A DNA stretch of 64,000 nucleotides from Mycobacterium sp. OAS707 (GTDB lineage Bacteria; Actinomycetota; Actinomycetes; Mycobacteriales; Mycobacteriaceae): contig NZ_JADBDS010000002.1 in the NCBI RefSeq assembly GCF_014873705.1, positions 434,001 through 498,000 on the forward strand, written 5' to 3'. The notes beneath the pieces are model-generated. The model was not told the DNA's origin, did no database searches, and saw only the letters and a list, made by a program, of their open reading frames with translations. Each line of letters opens with the position of its first letter. Position 1 is the first letter of the stretch. Shown one piece after another: positions 33,870 through 41,626 of the stretch. The translations under genes were made by a program, and so were the position numbers.

Positions 33870-35339
33870 TCATATGAAGATGCCGAGAACCAGCACCAGC
33901 ACCAGGCCCGTGACCGACAGCACGGTTTCCATGATCGACCAGGACTTGATGGTCTGACCCACGCTCATTCCGAAGAACTCCTTCACGAGCCAGAAGCCGG
34001 CGTCGTTGACGTGGGAGAAGAACAGCGAGCCGGCGCCGACCGCGAGCACGACCAATGACACCTGGCCGGTGCTCATGCCTTCCACCAGGCCCAGCATCAG
34101 CGACGACGCCGTGATGGTCGCGACTGTCGCGGAACCTGTTGCGAGCCGGATCAATACGGCCAGCACCCAGGCGAGGAGAATCGCCGAGACCCCGGTGCCC
34201 TTTGCCCAGTCCGCGAGCATGGTGCCGATACCGGTGTCCACCAGGACCTGCTTGAATCCGCCGCCGGCGGCGACGATCAGGATGATGCCCGCGACCGGAG
34301 GCAGCGAAGTCTCAAGGCATTTGACGATCTGATCGCGCGTCATCGCGGCCCCGCGGCCCAGCGTGAAGATGCCAACCACAACCGCGATCAACAACGCCAC
34401 GAGCGGACGGCCGAGAATGTCGAAGGTCTGGCGCAGCAGATTGCCTTTGTCGTCGACGAAGATGTCGACCAACGCCTTACCCATCATCAAGCCGACCGGC
34501 AGAAGAACCGAAAACATAGTGATGCCGAAGCTGGGCCGTTGGCGCGCAACGCGGGTCGCGGTTTGGGTCGTCGCGCCCTCCCCCTCTGCGACGTCGGCAG
34601 CGGTAACCACTGAGCCACCGCCGTTGCTGGCGAAATCATCGGCCTCGAACCGATCAGGTACGTCGATGACCACCCAGCGCCCCGCCAGCCTGCCGAACAA
34701 CGGGCCCGCCACGATGACCGTCGGGATTGCAACGAGCACACCGAGCGCCAGCGTGACGCCCAAATCGGCCTTCAGCAGGTCGATCGCGGTCAGCGGTCCT
34801 GGGTGCGGCGGCACCAGCCCGTGCATCGCGGAAAGCCCTGCCAGCGCGGGGATTCCGACGGTAATGAGGGAGAGCTGCGAACGCTTTGCGACCAAATAGA
34901 TGACCGGCATCAGTAGCACCAGGCCGATCTCGAAGAACATCGGCAAACCAATGATGGCCCCCACCAAGGCCATTGCCCACGGCAGCGCGCGCGGCGAAGC
35001 GTGCCCCACGATGCTGTCGACTATCTCGTCGGCACCGCCGGAATCAGCGAGCAGCTTGGCGAACATCGCGCCAAGCGCGATCAGGATGCCCACTCCCGCC
35101 GCCGTGGTACCGAACCCGTCGCCGAAAGAGTCGAGCACATCTCCGACGTTCTCGCCCGCGACGATGCCGACGGTGATGGCGCCGAAAATCAATGCGAGGA
35201 AGGGATGCAGCTTGGCGATCGTGATCAGCACGACGATCAGCGCAATGCCGGCCAGCGCCGCGAGGATCAGCTGCCAGCCCGAGGCGACGGGTTCTGGCAG
35301 CTTGGTGTCGGCCGCCAGGACGGTGAGTGCGGGGGTCAT
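33870..35339 (-). CDS. gntP: Gluconate permease (GntP family)
   Basis: A 489-residue proton symporter of the GntP family for gluconate or related sugar acids. The ATG (35337-35339) overlaps the gluconokinase stop. Residues 20-60 include AALAGIALIVVLITIAKLHP and LALIFGAI; further marks are GMSTGQVSLVVLAVGAGSLF and SHVNDAGFWLVKEFFGMSVG near the C-terminus, the most conserved GntP block. An insert of about 60 polar residues near 240-300 (DDFASNGGGSVV and after) is longer than in E. coli GntP. Works with gntK. Confidence 0.94.
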   Translation of the reverse strand: MTPALTVLAADTKLPEPVASGWQLILAALAGIALIVVLITIAKLHPFLALIFGAITVGIVAGENVGDVLDSFGDGFGTTAAGVGILIALGAMFAKLLADSGGADEIVDSIVGHASPRALPWAMALVGAIIGLPMFFEIGLVLLMPVIYLVAKRSQLSLITVGIPALAGLSAMHGLVPPHPGPLTAIDLLKADLGVTLALGVLVAIPTVIVAGPLFGRLAGRWVVIDVPDRFEADDFASNGGGSVVTAADVAEGEGATTQTATRVARQRPSFGITMFSVLLPVGLMMGKALVDIFVDDKGNLLRQTFDILGRPLVALLIAVVVGIFTLGRGAAMTRDQIVKCLETSLPPVAGIILIVAAGGGFKQVLVDTGIGTMLADWAKGTGVSAILLAWVLAVLIRLATGSATVATITASSLMLGLVEGMSTGQVSLVVLAVGAGSLFFSHVNDAGFWLVKEFFGMSVGQTIKSWSIMETVLSVTGLVLVLVLGIFI

Positions 35340-35854
35340 CGGTTCTCCTGTTCGGTTGTGCGCGTGGCGGATAACGCGACGTAGTTGTCGACGATGGAAT
35401 CGATGTTCTGGTCGACATCGATGGCGATGCCGCGTTCGTCGGCCTCGAGTGGTTCGAGTGTGGAAAATTGCGATGCCAGCAGAGAGGGCGGCATGAAGTG
35501 TCCGGGACGGCTGGCCTGCCGCTTGCCGATGACCTCGGGCGTTCCGGCCAGATGCAGGAATTCGACGTCGGTGCAATGGCGGCGCAACTGGTCACGGTAT
35601 TTCCGCTTCAGCGCCGAGCAACTCATCACCCCGCCGTCGGCGCAATGCTCGGCGAGCCACTGCCCGATCGCCTCGAGCCACGGATAGCGATCGTCGTCGT
35701 CGAGCGGTTCACCGGCCGTCATCTTGGCGATGTTCGCAGGCGGATGAAAGTCATCGGCGTCCGCGAACGGCACCCGCAGGCGCTGCGCCAACGCCGCTCC
35801 GACGGTCGACTTACCTGAGCCAGAAACGCCCATGACGACGATTGGTGACGCCAT
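35336..35854 (-). CDS. gntK: Gluconokinase
   Basis: A 172-residue GntK-type kinase that converts gluconate to 6-phosphogluconate. The ATG at 35854 is preferred over a GTG at 35863 because the P-loop protein normally starts MASPIVVMGVSGSGKSTVG. Walker A is GVSGSGKST; FADADDFHPPANIAKM and CSALKRKYRDQLR are the substrate and lid segments. Its stop overlaps the gntP start, so kinase and permease are co-translated. A GntR-type gene is divergent across about 120 bp, with an operator-like dyad between. Confidence 0.95.
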   Translation of the reverse strand: MASPIVVMGVSGSGKSTVGAALAQRLRVPFADADDFHPPANIAKMTAGEPLDDDDRYPWLEAIGQWLAEHCADGGVMSCSALKRKYRDQLRRHCTDVEFLHLAGTPEVIGKRQASRPGHFMPPSLLASQFSTLEPLEADERGIAIDVDQNIDSIVDNYVALSATRTTEQENR

Positions 35855-35905
35855 CCCCTCCACCTACCCAGTTGTGCTTGCCGTCACACAGGATGCCTCA
35901 ATGGT

Positions 35906-35938
35906 CATACGATTGCAACTCTGCAGCGCAATCATATG
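35906..35938. promoter_or_regulatory. Operator-like dyad between gntK and the GntR-family gene
   Basis: CATACGATTGC (35906-35916) and GCAATCATATG (35928-35938) are inverted repeats matching at 10 of 11 positions, with an 11-base centre, in the A+T-rich divergent gap. This is a natural target for the GntR-family regulator starting at 35978, which would then control both itself and gntKP. The half-site wording is not one I can tie to a published consensus. Confidence 0.6.
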
Positions 35939-35977
35939 GTTTTAATAACGTCAGCAAACCTATGACAAGATGTATGC

Positions 35978-36694
35978 GTGACCAGCGAAGCAAACGTCGG
36001 CGCTCTGCACGGCAACTTGCTGACCGCGCTGGGCACGGCGATCGTTTCGGGCGACTGCCCACCCGGCCAGGTGCTCACGCTCGACGGCGTCAGCGCGCGG
36101 CACGGTGTGTCGCGAAGCGTCGCCCGTGAGGCGATCCGCGTGCTGGAGTCCATGGGCATGGTCGAGTCGCGCCGCCGGGTAGGCATCACGATTCAGCCGG
36201 CTCACAAGTGGAACGTCTTCGACCCCCGCCTGATCCGATGGCGGCTCGAGGCGGGTGATCGCGCCGCCCAGCTCGTTTCGCTTTCGGAGTTGCGGCGCGG
36301 TTTCGAGCCGGCAGCCGCCGCGCTTGCCGCCCGGCGCGCCGACCCGCATCAGTGTCGGATCATGGCGGCCGCGGTTTCGGACATGGTCGTGCACGGCCGC
36401 TCGGGTGACCTCGAGTCATATCTGTTGGCGGACAAGATCTTTCACCAGACCCTGCTGGAAGCCAGTGGCAACGAGATGTTTCGGGCGCTCAACGGGGTCG
36501 TAGCCGAGGTGTTGGCAGGGCGCACCCACCACGGAATGATGCCCGACCAACCGAATCCCGCTGCCATCGAGCTGCACGACCAGGTGGCTCGCGCGGTCCG
36601 CCTCCGAGACGAGGACGGCGCCGAACGCGCCATGCGGGCGATCATCGACGAAGCGGTATCGGCTGTGGCCGAAGAGTTTTCGGAACAGCCCTAG
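35978..36694 (+). CDS. GntR-family (FadR/FCD) regulator, probable gluconate repressor
   Basis: A 238-residue regulator. The winged helix is at about 10-80 (LDGVSARHGVSRSVAREAIR, the FadR-type recognition helix, then VESRRRVGITIQP), and an FCD ligand domain follows, with the metal-binding residues of this class suggested by DKIFHQTLLEASGN and ELHDQVARAVR. GTG start. Its position next to gntK and gntP is the typical place of gluconate repressors in actinobacteria; the effector would be gluconate or 6-phosphogluconate. Confidence 0.92.
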   Translation: MTSEANVGALHGNLLTALGTAIVSGDCPPGQVLTLDGVSARHGVSRSVAREAIRVLESMGMVESRRRVGITIQPAHKWNVFDPRLIRWRLEAGDRAAQLVSLSELRRGFEPAAAALAARRADPHQCRIMAAAVSDMVVHGRSGDLESYLLADKIFHQTLLEASGNEMFRALNGVVAEVLAGRTHHGMMPDQPNPAAIELHDQVARAVRLRDEDGAERAMRAIIDEAVSAVAEEFSEQP

Positions 36695-37467
36695 GGGCGC
36701 GGCGCGTAGCTGTACTTGATGCTGCCGCCGCTGACCGTCGTGACCGTCAAGGTGAACTGGGTACTTTCTGAGCCGGTGACAACCGTACATTCGACGGTGT
36801 TGCCCGGCTTGCCCTCGAGGTTTCCGGTGCACTCGACTCGATCGGGCCTGCGTCCTGATTGCTGCTCGAATTCGTCGAGCAGTGAACTCGCGACCTCCTC
36901 TTTGGTCAGCACCGGCACCACGTCGAAGTTCATCATCAAACCCTCGACGCTGCTCACTTCGACGGTGCGTCGCAGTTTGAGTCCGCCCGAGTCCACGTCG
37001 CAATGTGCGGTCGAGCCGACCTTGCCCTGCAGGCCCGATTCACATGACACCGAGGCGACCGGAGCGTGTGACGCGTCTGCGACGAGGCGTGAGACCGCCT
37101 TTTCGAGTTGCTCTTTGGAAAGCGCCGGGCTCATCTCGTAGTTGATCGTGTCCCCGTCGATGCTGATGACCGTGACGACCGGTTCGAAGCTGTTCGTCGG
37201 GCTCATCACCACCTCGCAGCGGGCCGTCTTGCCGACCTCGCCGATCAGGTCGTCCTTACACGTCACCGACTGTGGTCGTTGACCGGCCTTCTCCAGCCGA
37301 CTGGCGACGTCGGCTTGCAGGGCGTCTTTGCCGACCGCAGGCTTGCCGCCCAGCCCGGCGTTCGCGTCGCAGCCCGAGACCAGCGCCCACACGGTTGCCA
37401 AGGCGCCAAGGGCTGGAATCACCGTATGCAATGGCCGCCTCCTGGACCGTTGCTGGTGTGCGCCCAC
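36691..37467 (-). CDS. Lipoprotein with three DUF4333 domains
   Basis: A 258-residue exported lipoprotein (GTG start; lipobox ALVSGCD, Cys at about 33). The mature part is three tandem copies of DUF4333, each about 70 residues with two cysteines in the pattern VTC-x(n)-ARCEV: first near 68 and 83, second near 144 and 159, third near 217 and 232. The repeated motif is a helix, then SVTC, D-x-L/N-x-G-x-x-G and a Cys-containing strand. DUF4333 is confined to actinobacteria and has no assigned activity; single-domain forms are usual. Its stop shares CTAG with the regulator gene. Confidence 0.9.
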   Translation of the reverse strand: MGAHQQRSRRRPLHTVIPALGALATVWALVSGCDANAGLGGKPAVGKDALQADVASRLEKAGQRPQSVTCKDDLIGEVGKTARCEVVMSPTNSFEPVVTVISIDGDTINYEMSPALSKEQLEKAVSRLVADASHAPVASVSCESGLQGKVGSTAHCDVDSGGLKLRRTVEVSSVEGLMMNFDVVPVLTKEEVASSLLDEFEQQSGRRPDRVECTGNLEGKPGNTVECTVVTGSESTQFTLTVTTVSGGSIKYSYAPRP

Positions 37468-37524
37468 TGGGCGATTGCAGGGACCATAGCAAGCTGGCTG
37501 GCGGCGTGATGGTTAACTGCAGAA

Positions 37525-38409
37525 GTGGCCAGACAACCTTCGCTCGCACGCCGCTTCTTTGATCGTTTCGAACCGGTACATGCAGTCACATATTTCTCGC
37601 CGGAAGCGCGAACGGCCCTCGACGGGCTGGGATTTCGCGGTTTCTGGATGGGTTACTTCGCCGCTCGGTCCGCGCCGTTCGGGGTGGTGTCACCACAGGT
37701 TGTCACCGCCGCGTTCTACAACTTCACTCCCGAGCGCGTCGCGAAGTCGTTGCTCTCGGCATGGGAGGTCTCGTCGCCGGCCGACGCACTGCGCGTCCGC
37801 GAGGAGTCCGCGGTAGAGGCGTTGCGCCGCTACGGCGTTACCGATGACGAGGCCGCGGCCGCAGCCGAACTGGCAGAGAAGGCCGCCCGCGGTGCGCCGC
37901 TCGACGGGCGGCCGTTGTTCGCGGCGAATGCGGCGCTGGAGTGGCCGGCCGACCCCGTTGCCAGGCTGTGGCATGCGGTCACGCACCTGCGCGAACACCG
38001 CGGCGACGGGCACATCGCGGTGCTTGTGGCACTTGGAGTGTCAGGGCGGGAGTGCAACGTGCTGCACGCCGCTGCGGGCCGGGTACCCACGGAGATGATC
38101 ATGCGCGGCCGCGACTACGACGAGCAGCAGTGGGCGCACTACCGCGGGCTGCTGGCTGGCCGCGGGCTACTCGACGGCGACGGCGCGCTCACCGACGCTG
38201 GCCGAGAACTCAAGCAGCGCATCGAGGACAACACGGATCAGCTGGCGCTTTCGGCGCTCGAGGCGCTTGACGACGACGAGGTCGAACGGCTGTTCCAGGC
38301 GCTCACACCGATCACTCGGAAGGTGGTGGCTGCCGGCGACGTTCCCGCCGCGACGCCCATGGGACTCGGCCGTGACGATCTTGACGACAACAGCGCCCAC
38401 CTCTCCTAG
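37525..38409 (+). CDS. SCO6745-family protein (SalK-like)
   Basis: A 294-residue soluble, all-helical protein. Recognisable blocks are the N-terminal RFFDRFEPVHAVTYFSPEAR, GLGFRGFWMGYFAARSAPFG, VVTAAFYNFTPERVAKSLLS and, mid-protein, LWHAVTHLREHRGDGHIAVL, where several histidines may form a binding site. These match the SCO6745/SalK group of actinobacteria, which has no proven biochemical role. The last third (WAHYRGLLAGRGLLDGDGAL) looks like a winged-helix domain. GTG start. Monocistronic by context. Confidence 0.8.
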   Translation: MARQPSLARRFFDRFEPVHAVTYFSPEARTALDGLGFRGFWMGYFAARSAPFGVVSPQVVTAAFYNFTPERVAKSLLSAWEVSSPADALRVREESAVEALRRYGVTDDEAAAAAELAEKAARGAPLDGRPLFAANAALEWPADPVARLWHAVTHLREHRGDGHIAVLVALGVSGRECNVLHAAAGRVPTEMIMRGRDYDEQQWAHYRGLLAGRGLLDGDGALTDAGRELKQRIEDNTDQLALSALEALDDDEVERLFQALTPITRKVVAAGDVPAATPMGLGRDDLDDNSAHLS

Positions 38410-38428
38410 CGCGACGCCCCCTTTCCGC

Positions 38429-38487
38429 CGAGCGTGCGTGTCTGAACACTGACACGCCGCATTTTGGGTACATGTTGCGCACGCTCG
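38429..38487. repeat. Nested palindromic element between two genes
   Basis: Seen directly: CGAGCGTGCG (38429-38438) and CGCACGCTCG (38478-38487) are perfect 10-bp inverted repeats enclosing a second hairpin, GCGTGTC (38436-38442) / GACACGC (38451-38457), followed by ATTTT. The two stems share bases 38436-38438, so they cannot form at full length together. The inner stem with its T-tract may end transcription of the gene at 37525-38409. The outer pair suggests a small dispersed intergenic repeat. Confidence 0.6.
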
Positions 38488-38503
38488 CGGCACATTGAGA
38501 GAC

Positions 38504-38833
38504 GTGATCGTGCTCAAGTCCGTCGCCCTTTTCGTTCTCGCCGCGCTGCTCGAGATCGGCGGCGCGTGGCTGGTCTGGCAAGGCGTGCGTGAGCATCGCG
38601 GATGGTTGTGGGCCGGTGCGGGCGTCATCGCGCTCGGCGCCTACGGGTTTGTCGCCGCGTTCCAGCCTGATGCCAACTTCGGACGAGTGCTGGCAGCGTA
38701 TGGCGGGGTGTTCATCGCAGGCTCGCTGATCTGGGGAATGGTCGCCGACGGATTCCGGCCGGATCGATGGGACATCGCGGGAGCCGTTGTAAGCCTGATC
38801 GGCGTTGGCCTGCTGATGTACGCTCCCCGCTGA
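38504..38833 (+). CDS. YnfA/UPF0060 family membrane protein
   Basis: A 109-residue four-helix protein of the YnfA (UPF0060) family, related to small multidrug resistance proteins. Start chosen at GTG 38504; a TTG nine bases earlier is possible. Marks are [31 protein letters not shown], and [17 protein letters not shown] followed by [10 protein letters not shown], all close to the family consensus. The TGA overlaps the next ATG by one base (TGATG), coupling it to the SDR gene. Confidence 0.93.
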   Translation: MIVLKSVALFVLAALLEIGGAWLVWQGVREHRGWLWAGAGVIALGAYGFVAAFQPDANFGRVLAAYGGVFIAGSLIWGMVADGFRPDRWDIAGAVVSLIGVGLLMYAPR

Positions 38834-39639
38834 TGCGGATCATCGTCACCGGCGCCAACAGCGGAGTCGGGAAAGCAACCGCCGCGTCGTTGGCCAAGGA
38901 CGGCCACAGCGTGGTGATCGCCTGTCGAAACCTGGAAAAGGGCGAGCGGGCGGCCGCCGAAATGTCGGGCGACGTCGAAGTGGCTGAACTTGACCTAGCC
39001 GATCTTTCGAGTGTCCGGTCGTTCGCCGACTCGGTGGAATCCGTTGATGTGCTTGTGAACAACGCCGGTGTGATGAATCTGCCGCTGACGCGCACCACTG
39101 ACGGCTTCGAGGCGCACATGGGCACCAACCATTTGGGTCATTTCGCGTTGACATGTCTGCTCGGCGACAAGATCACCGGCCGTGTCGTCTCGGTGGCGAG
39201 CGCTATGTACCACTTCGCGCGTATTCATTTCGACGACTTGAATTGGCACAGCCGGAAGTACTCGCGGACGGCGGCGTACTCGGAGTCGAAGTTGGCCAAC
39301 CTACTGTTCGTGCGCGGACTCGTGGCCCGCGGCGTACGCGCATACGCGACGGATCCGGGTATGACCGACACCGGCATCACCCGAGGCATCGCGGCCGCTA
39401 TGCCGGTCGCCGAACCGGTTACGGTGTGGCGTTTCTTGCACACTGCCGAGCAGGGCGCGCGGGCAAGCCTTCAGGCGGTGACGACCGATCTGCCAAGCGG
39501 GACGTATCTGGCGCCGAGGTTCAACCAGTGGGGTAAGCCGCGCGTCACGCACTTGCGCAAGAAGGCCCGCGATCCGGTAGCAGCCCGCCGGCTGTGGGAG
39601 CTGTCGGCCGACCTGACCGGTTGCGACTGGCCGAGCTGA
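38833..39639 (+). CDS. Short-chain dehydrogenase/reductase (SDR)
   Basis: A 268-residue SDR. The ATG at 38833, overlapping the YnfA stop, starts directly with [17 protein letters not shown], the coenzyme-binding TGxxxGxG; longer readings lie in the YnfA gene. NNAGVMNLPL follows, and the catalytic Tyr-Lys pair is YSESK (about 144-148) with a serine upstream in SVASAMYHF. The fold is closest to retinol-dehydrogenase-like SDRs (NxAG, long C-terminal tail). Substrate unknown. Confidence 0.92.
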   Translation: MRIIVTGANSGVGKATAASLAKDGHSVVIACRNLEKGERAAAEMSGDVEVAELDLADLSSVRSFADSVESVDVLVNNAGVMNLPLTRTTDGFEAHMGTNHLGHFALTCLLGDKITGRVVSVASAMYHFARIHFDDLNWHSRKYSRTAAYSESKLANLLFVRGLVARGVRAYATDPGMTDTGITRGIAAAMPVAEPVTVWRFLHTAEQGARASLQAVTTDLPSGTYLAPRFNQWGKPRVTHLRKKARDPVAARRLWELSADLTGCDWPS

Positions 39640-39652
39640 TTGCCGCGGAACG

Positions 39653-41626
39653 CTAGTGCTGGTTGCGGTTCCATTCCACCCAGCCGACGCCGCTGCGGCC
39701 GTCGTCAGTGGTGACCATCGCCCAGGCCCGCGGGAAGTGGCTGATCCGCCCGTCGGGGGCGGTGAGCAGCACGGGGGCGTGCCCGCGAATATCGACCGTA
39801 GCGGTCAAGTCGCCATAGGCGATCGTGGTCGCGGTCGGTAAGTCGTTGTCGCCGAACGTCTCCCGCGCCGTGACAGCCTGTAGTTCGGCAAGCGGCCGGC
39901 CGGGCTGTTGTACGTACCCGATGCCGAACGGCGGCGCGCCGGGAATGCGAATGTCCACGCCGTGCAGGTGCGTGCCGTCGTCGAGATGTAGTGCGCTCCA
40001 CACCCAGTCCATTGCCCACCAATCGCGGACGCCCCACGAGTGGTCGCGCTGGGCGGGAACCGCGCGTACGGACACCTCGCTGCCGTCGACGATGAACGTC
40101 CCGGACACCGTGCAGGGAATCTCATACCGCGGCGTGATCCGGTACAGGTACGGCGTGCCCGCTGTCGTCCAGCCCAGATCGATCGCAACCTCGACGGGTC
40201 GGCCTGCCTCACCTCGCAGTAGCGCCGCCGGATCGTCGTATGCCTGCCCCTGTCCCCGCACCTGCACCTGGTAGGTACGCAGGGGGTCCGTCGCGACGAG
40301 CCTCAACTCATAGCCGTCGCCTCGTACCGCCGCCGGATCCTCAGGCAGCGCCGCCTCGAAATCGTTGATTGCCACAGTCGCCATGTCAGGACCGCACAGC
40401 AATGCGTTGACCCACGCCGTCTGCTGGTTGGGATACAGCCCAAGCCTGATCCAGCCGCCGACACCCTGATCCACGTCGGCGAAGTCGAAGTACCAACTCT
40501 CGTTCCAGAACGGTTCGTCGGTGCCCTCGTGCGGGCCCTCGTCGGCCGTCTCGGGTGTAAGCGGTTGCACCACAACAGGTTCGGGAAGGTTTGCCAGCGC
40601 ATCACAGTCGAGCACATGCTGGCAGTGACGCTCCAGCATGACCATGAACATGTCGTCGCCGCGCTCGGTTCGTGCAACGAGCATGGACGAGACGATCGCC
40701 ATCATGACGCCGAAGAAGCTCTGCCGCCGCACCCCTTCGCGCACGTCGTCGAGGCTGATCAAGGCGCCGAGCCTGTCGTGGTAGGCGCGCAACAGCGCGT
40801 CATAGTGATCGCGGCGCGGCTCGTCGGACAGCGCACATCCGAGGAAGTAAGCCACATCGGTCATGGCCGGGCCCCATGCCACCGTCTGCCAGTCCACCAC
40901 GGTCAGCGGACGGTCGGCGCCCTGCTCACCGAACAGCATGTTGTCCAGCCGATAGTCGCCGTGCACCAGTCCGTGCGGCCGCTCGGGAGCGGATTCGCTT
41001 GCGACGTATGCGTCGAAGCTTGCGACCAGCCGCTCACACACGTCGCGATGCGCTGGAGCGATGCGGTCACGATATCGGTCGACGAATCCCGCATACAATT
41101 GGGCGATCAGCGCCTGGTTCATCGGGGACTGGCGATTGAGCCAGTCTGCTTTGGCCATTGCCGCATCGCCGAGCAGCGGCGCATGCACCCGGCCCAACTC
41201 TGACAGCGCCAGCTTGGCCTGTTCGACTGTCGCTCCGCGGATTTCGTCGCCGACGACGGCCGGGCCGGCATCGCCCAACAGCAGGTGAAACGCGCCGGTG
41301 TCGGTGTTGAAGGCCGCGTGATGGCATGGCGCGATCGGCCCGTCGATGCCCGGTGCGATATCGGTGTAGAACCGCACCTCTCGTTCGTACAGACCAAGAG
41401 CGAGGCCCGTCTGCCTGCTCACCGCGTCGGTGGCGGCGACCTTGAGCACCACTGACTTTGGGCCGTCGGCGCCATCGGCGTAGGACAGTGCTACGCGGTA
41501 GCACTCGCTCATCTGGCCCGTACCGATGCGCTCGAACGCGAAATCGCTCACCGGCACCCCGAGTGCGGTGGTCAGCCATTCGGCCGTCAGATCGGCGGGC
41601 CGCTCCACCACGTCAGTGGTGTGCAC
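39653..41626 (-). CDS. Kinase-like phosphotransferase fused to a lipocalin-like (AttH/CrtC-type) domain
   Basis: A 657-residue two-domain protein. Residues 1 to about 340 are an aminoglycoside phosphotransferase/EcKinase-like fold: GTGQMSECYRV (glycine loop), SVVLKVA (Lys), GLVHGDYRLDNMLF (catalytic Asp and Asn) and VVDWQTVAWG (metal Asp). Residues from about 375 form a beta-rich domain with WNESWYFDFAD, DHSWGVRDWWAMDW and GWVEW, resembling the AttH/carotenoid hydratase group (DUF7064/7065 type). The ATG lies inside the end of the amine oxidase gene (14-base overlap), so the two are co-translated. Substrate unknown; the lipocalin-like part may bind the hydrophobic substrate. Confidence 0.87.
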   Translation of the reverse strand: MHTTDVVERPADLTAEWLTTALGVPVSDFAFERIGTGQMSECYRVALSYADGADGPKSVVLKVAATDAVSRQTGLALGLYEREVRFYTDIAPGIDGPIAPCHHAAFNTDTGAFHLLLGDAGPAVVGDEIRGATVEQAKLALSELGRVHAPLLGDAAMAKADWLNRQSPMNQALIAQLYAGFVDRYRDRIAPAHRDVCERLVASFDAYVASESAPERPHGLVHGDYRLDNMLFGEQGADRPLTVVDWQTVAWGPAMTDVAYFLGCALSDEPRRDHYDALLRAYHDRLGALISLDDVREGVRRQSFFGVMMAIVSSMLVARTERGDDMFMVMLERHCQHVLDCDALANLPEPVVVQPLTPETADEGPHEGTDEPFWNESWYFDFADVDQGVGGWIRLGLYPNQQTAWVNALLCGPDMATVAINDFEAALPEDPAAVRGDGYELRLVATDPLRTYQVQVRGQGQAYDDPAALLRGEAGRPVEVAIDLGWTTAGTPYLYRITPRYEIPCTVSGTFIVDGSEVSVRAVPAQRDHSWGVRDWWAMDWVWSALHLDDGTHLHGVDIRIPGAPPFGIGYVQQPGRPLAELQAVTARETFGDNDLPTATTIAYGDLTATVDIRGHAPVLLTAPDGRISHFPRAWAMVTTDDGRSGVGWVEWNRNQH

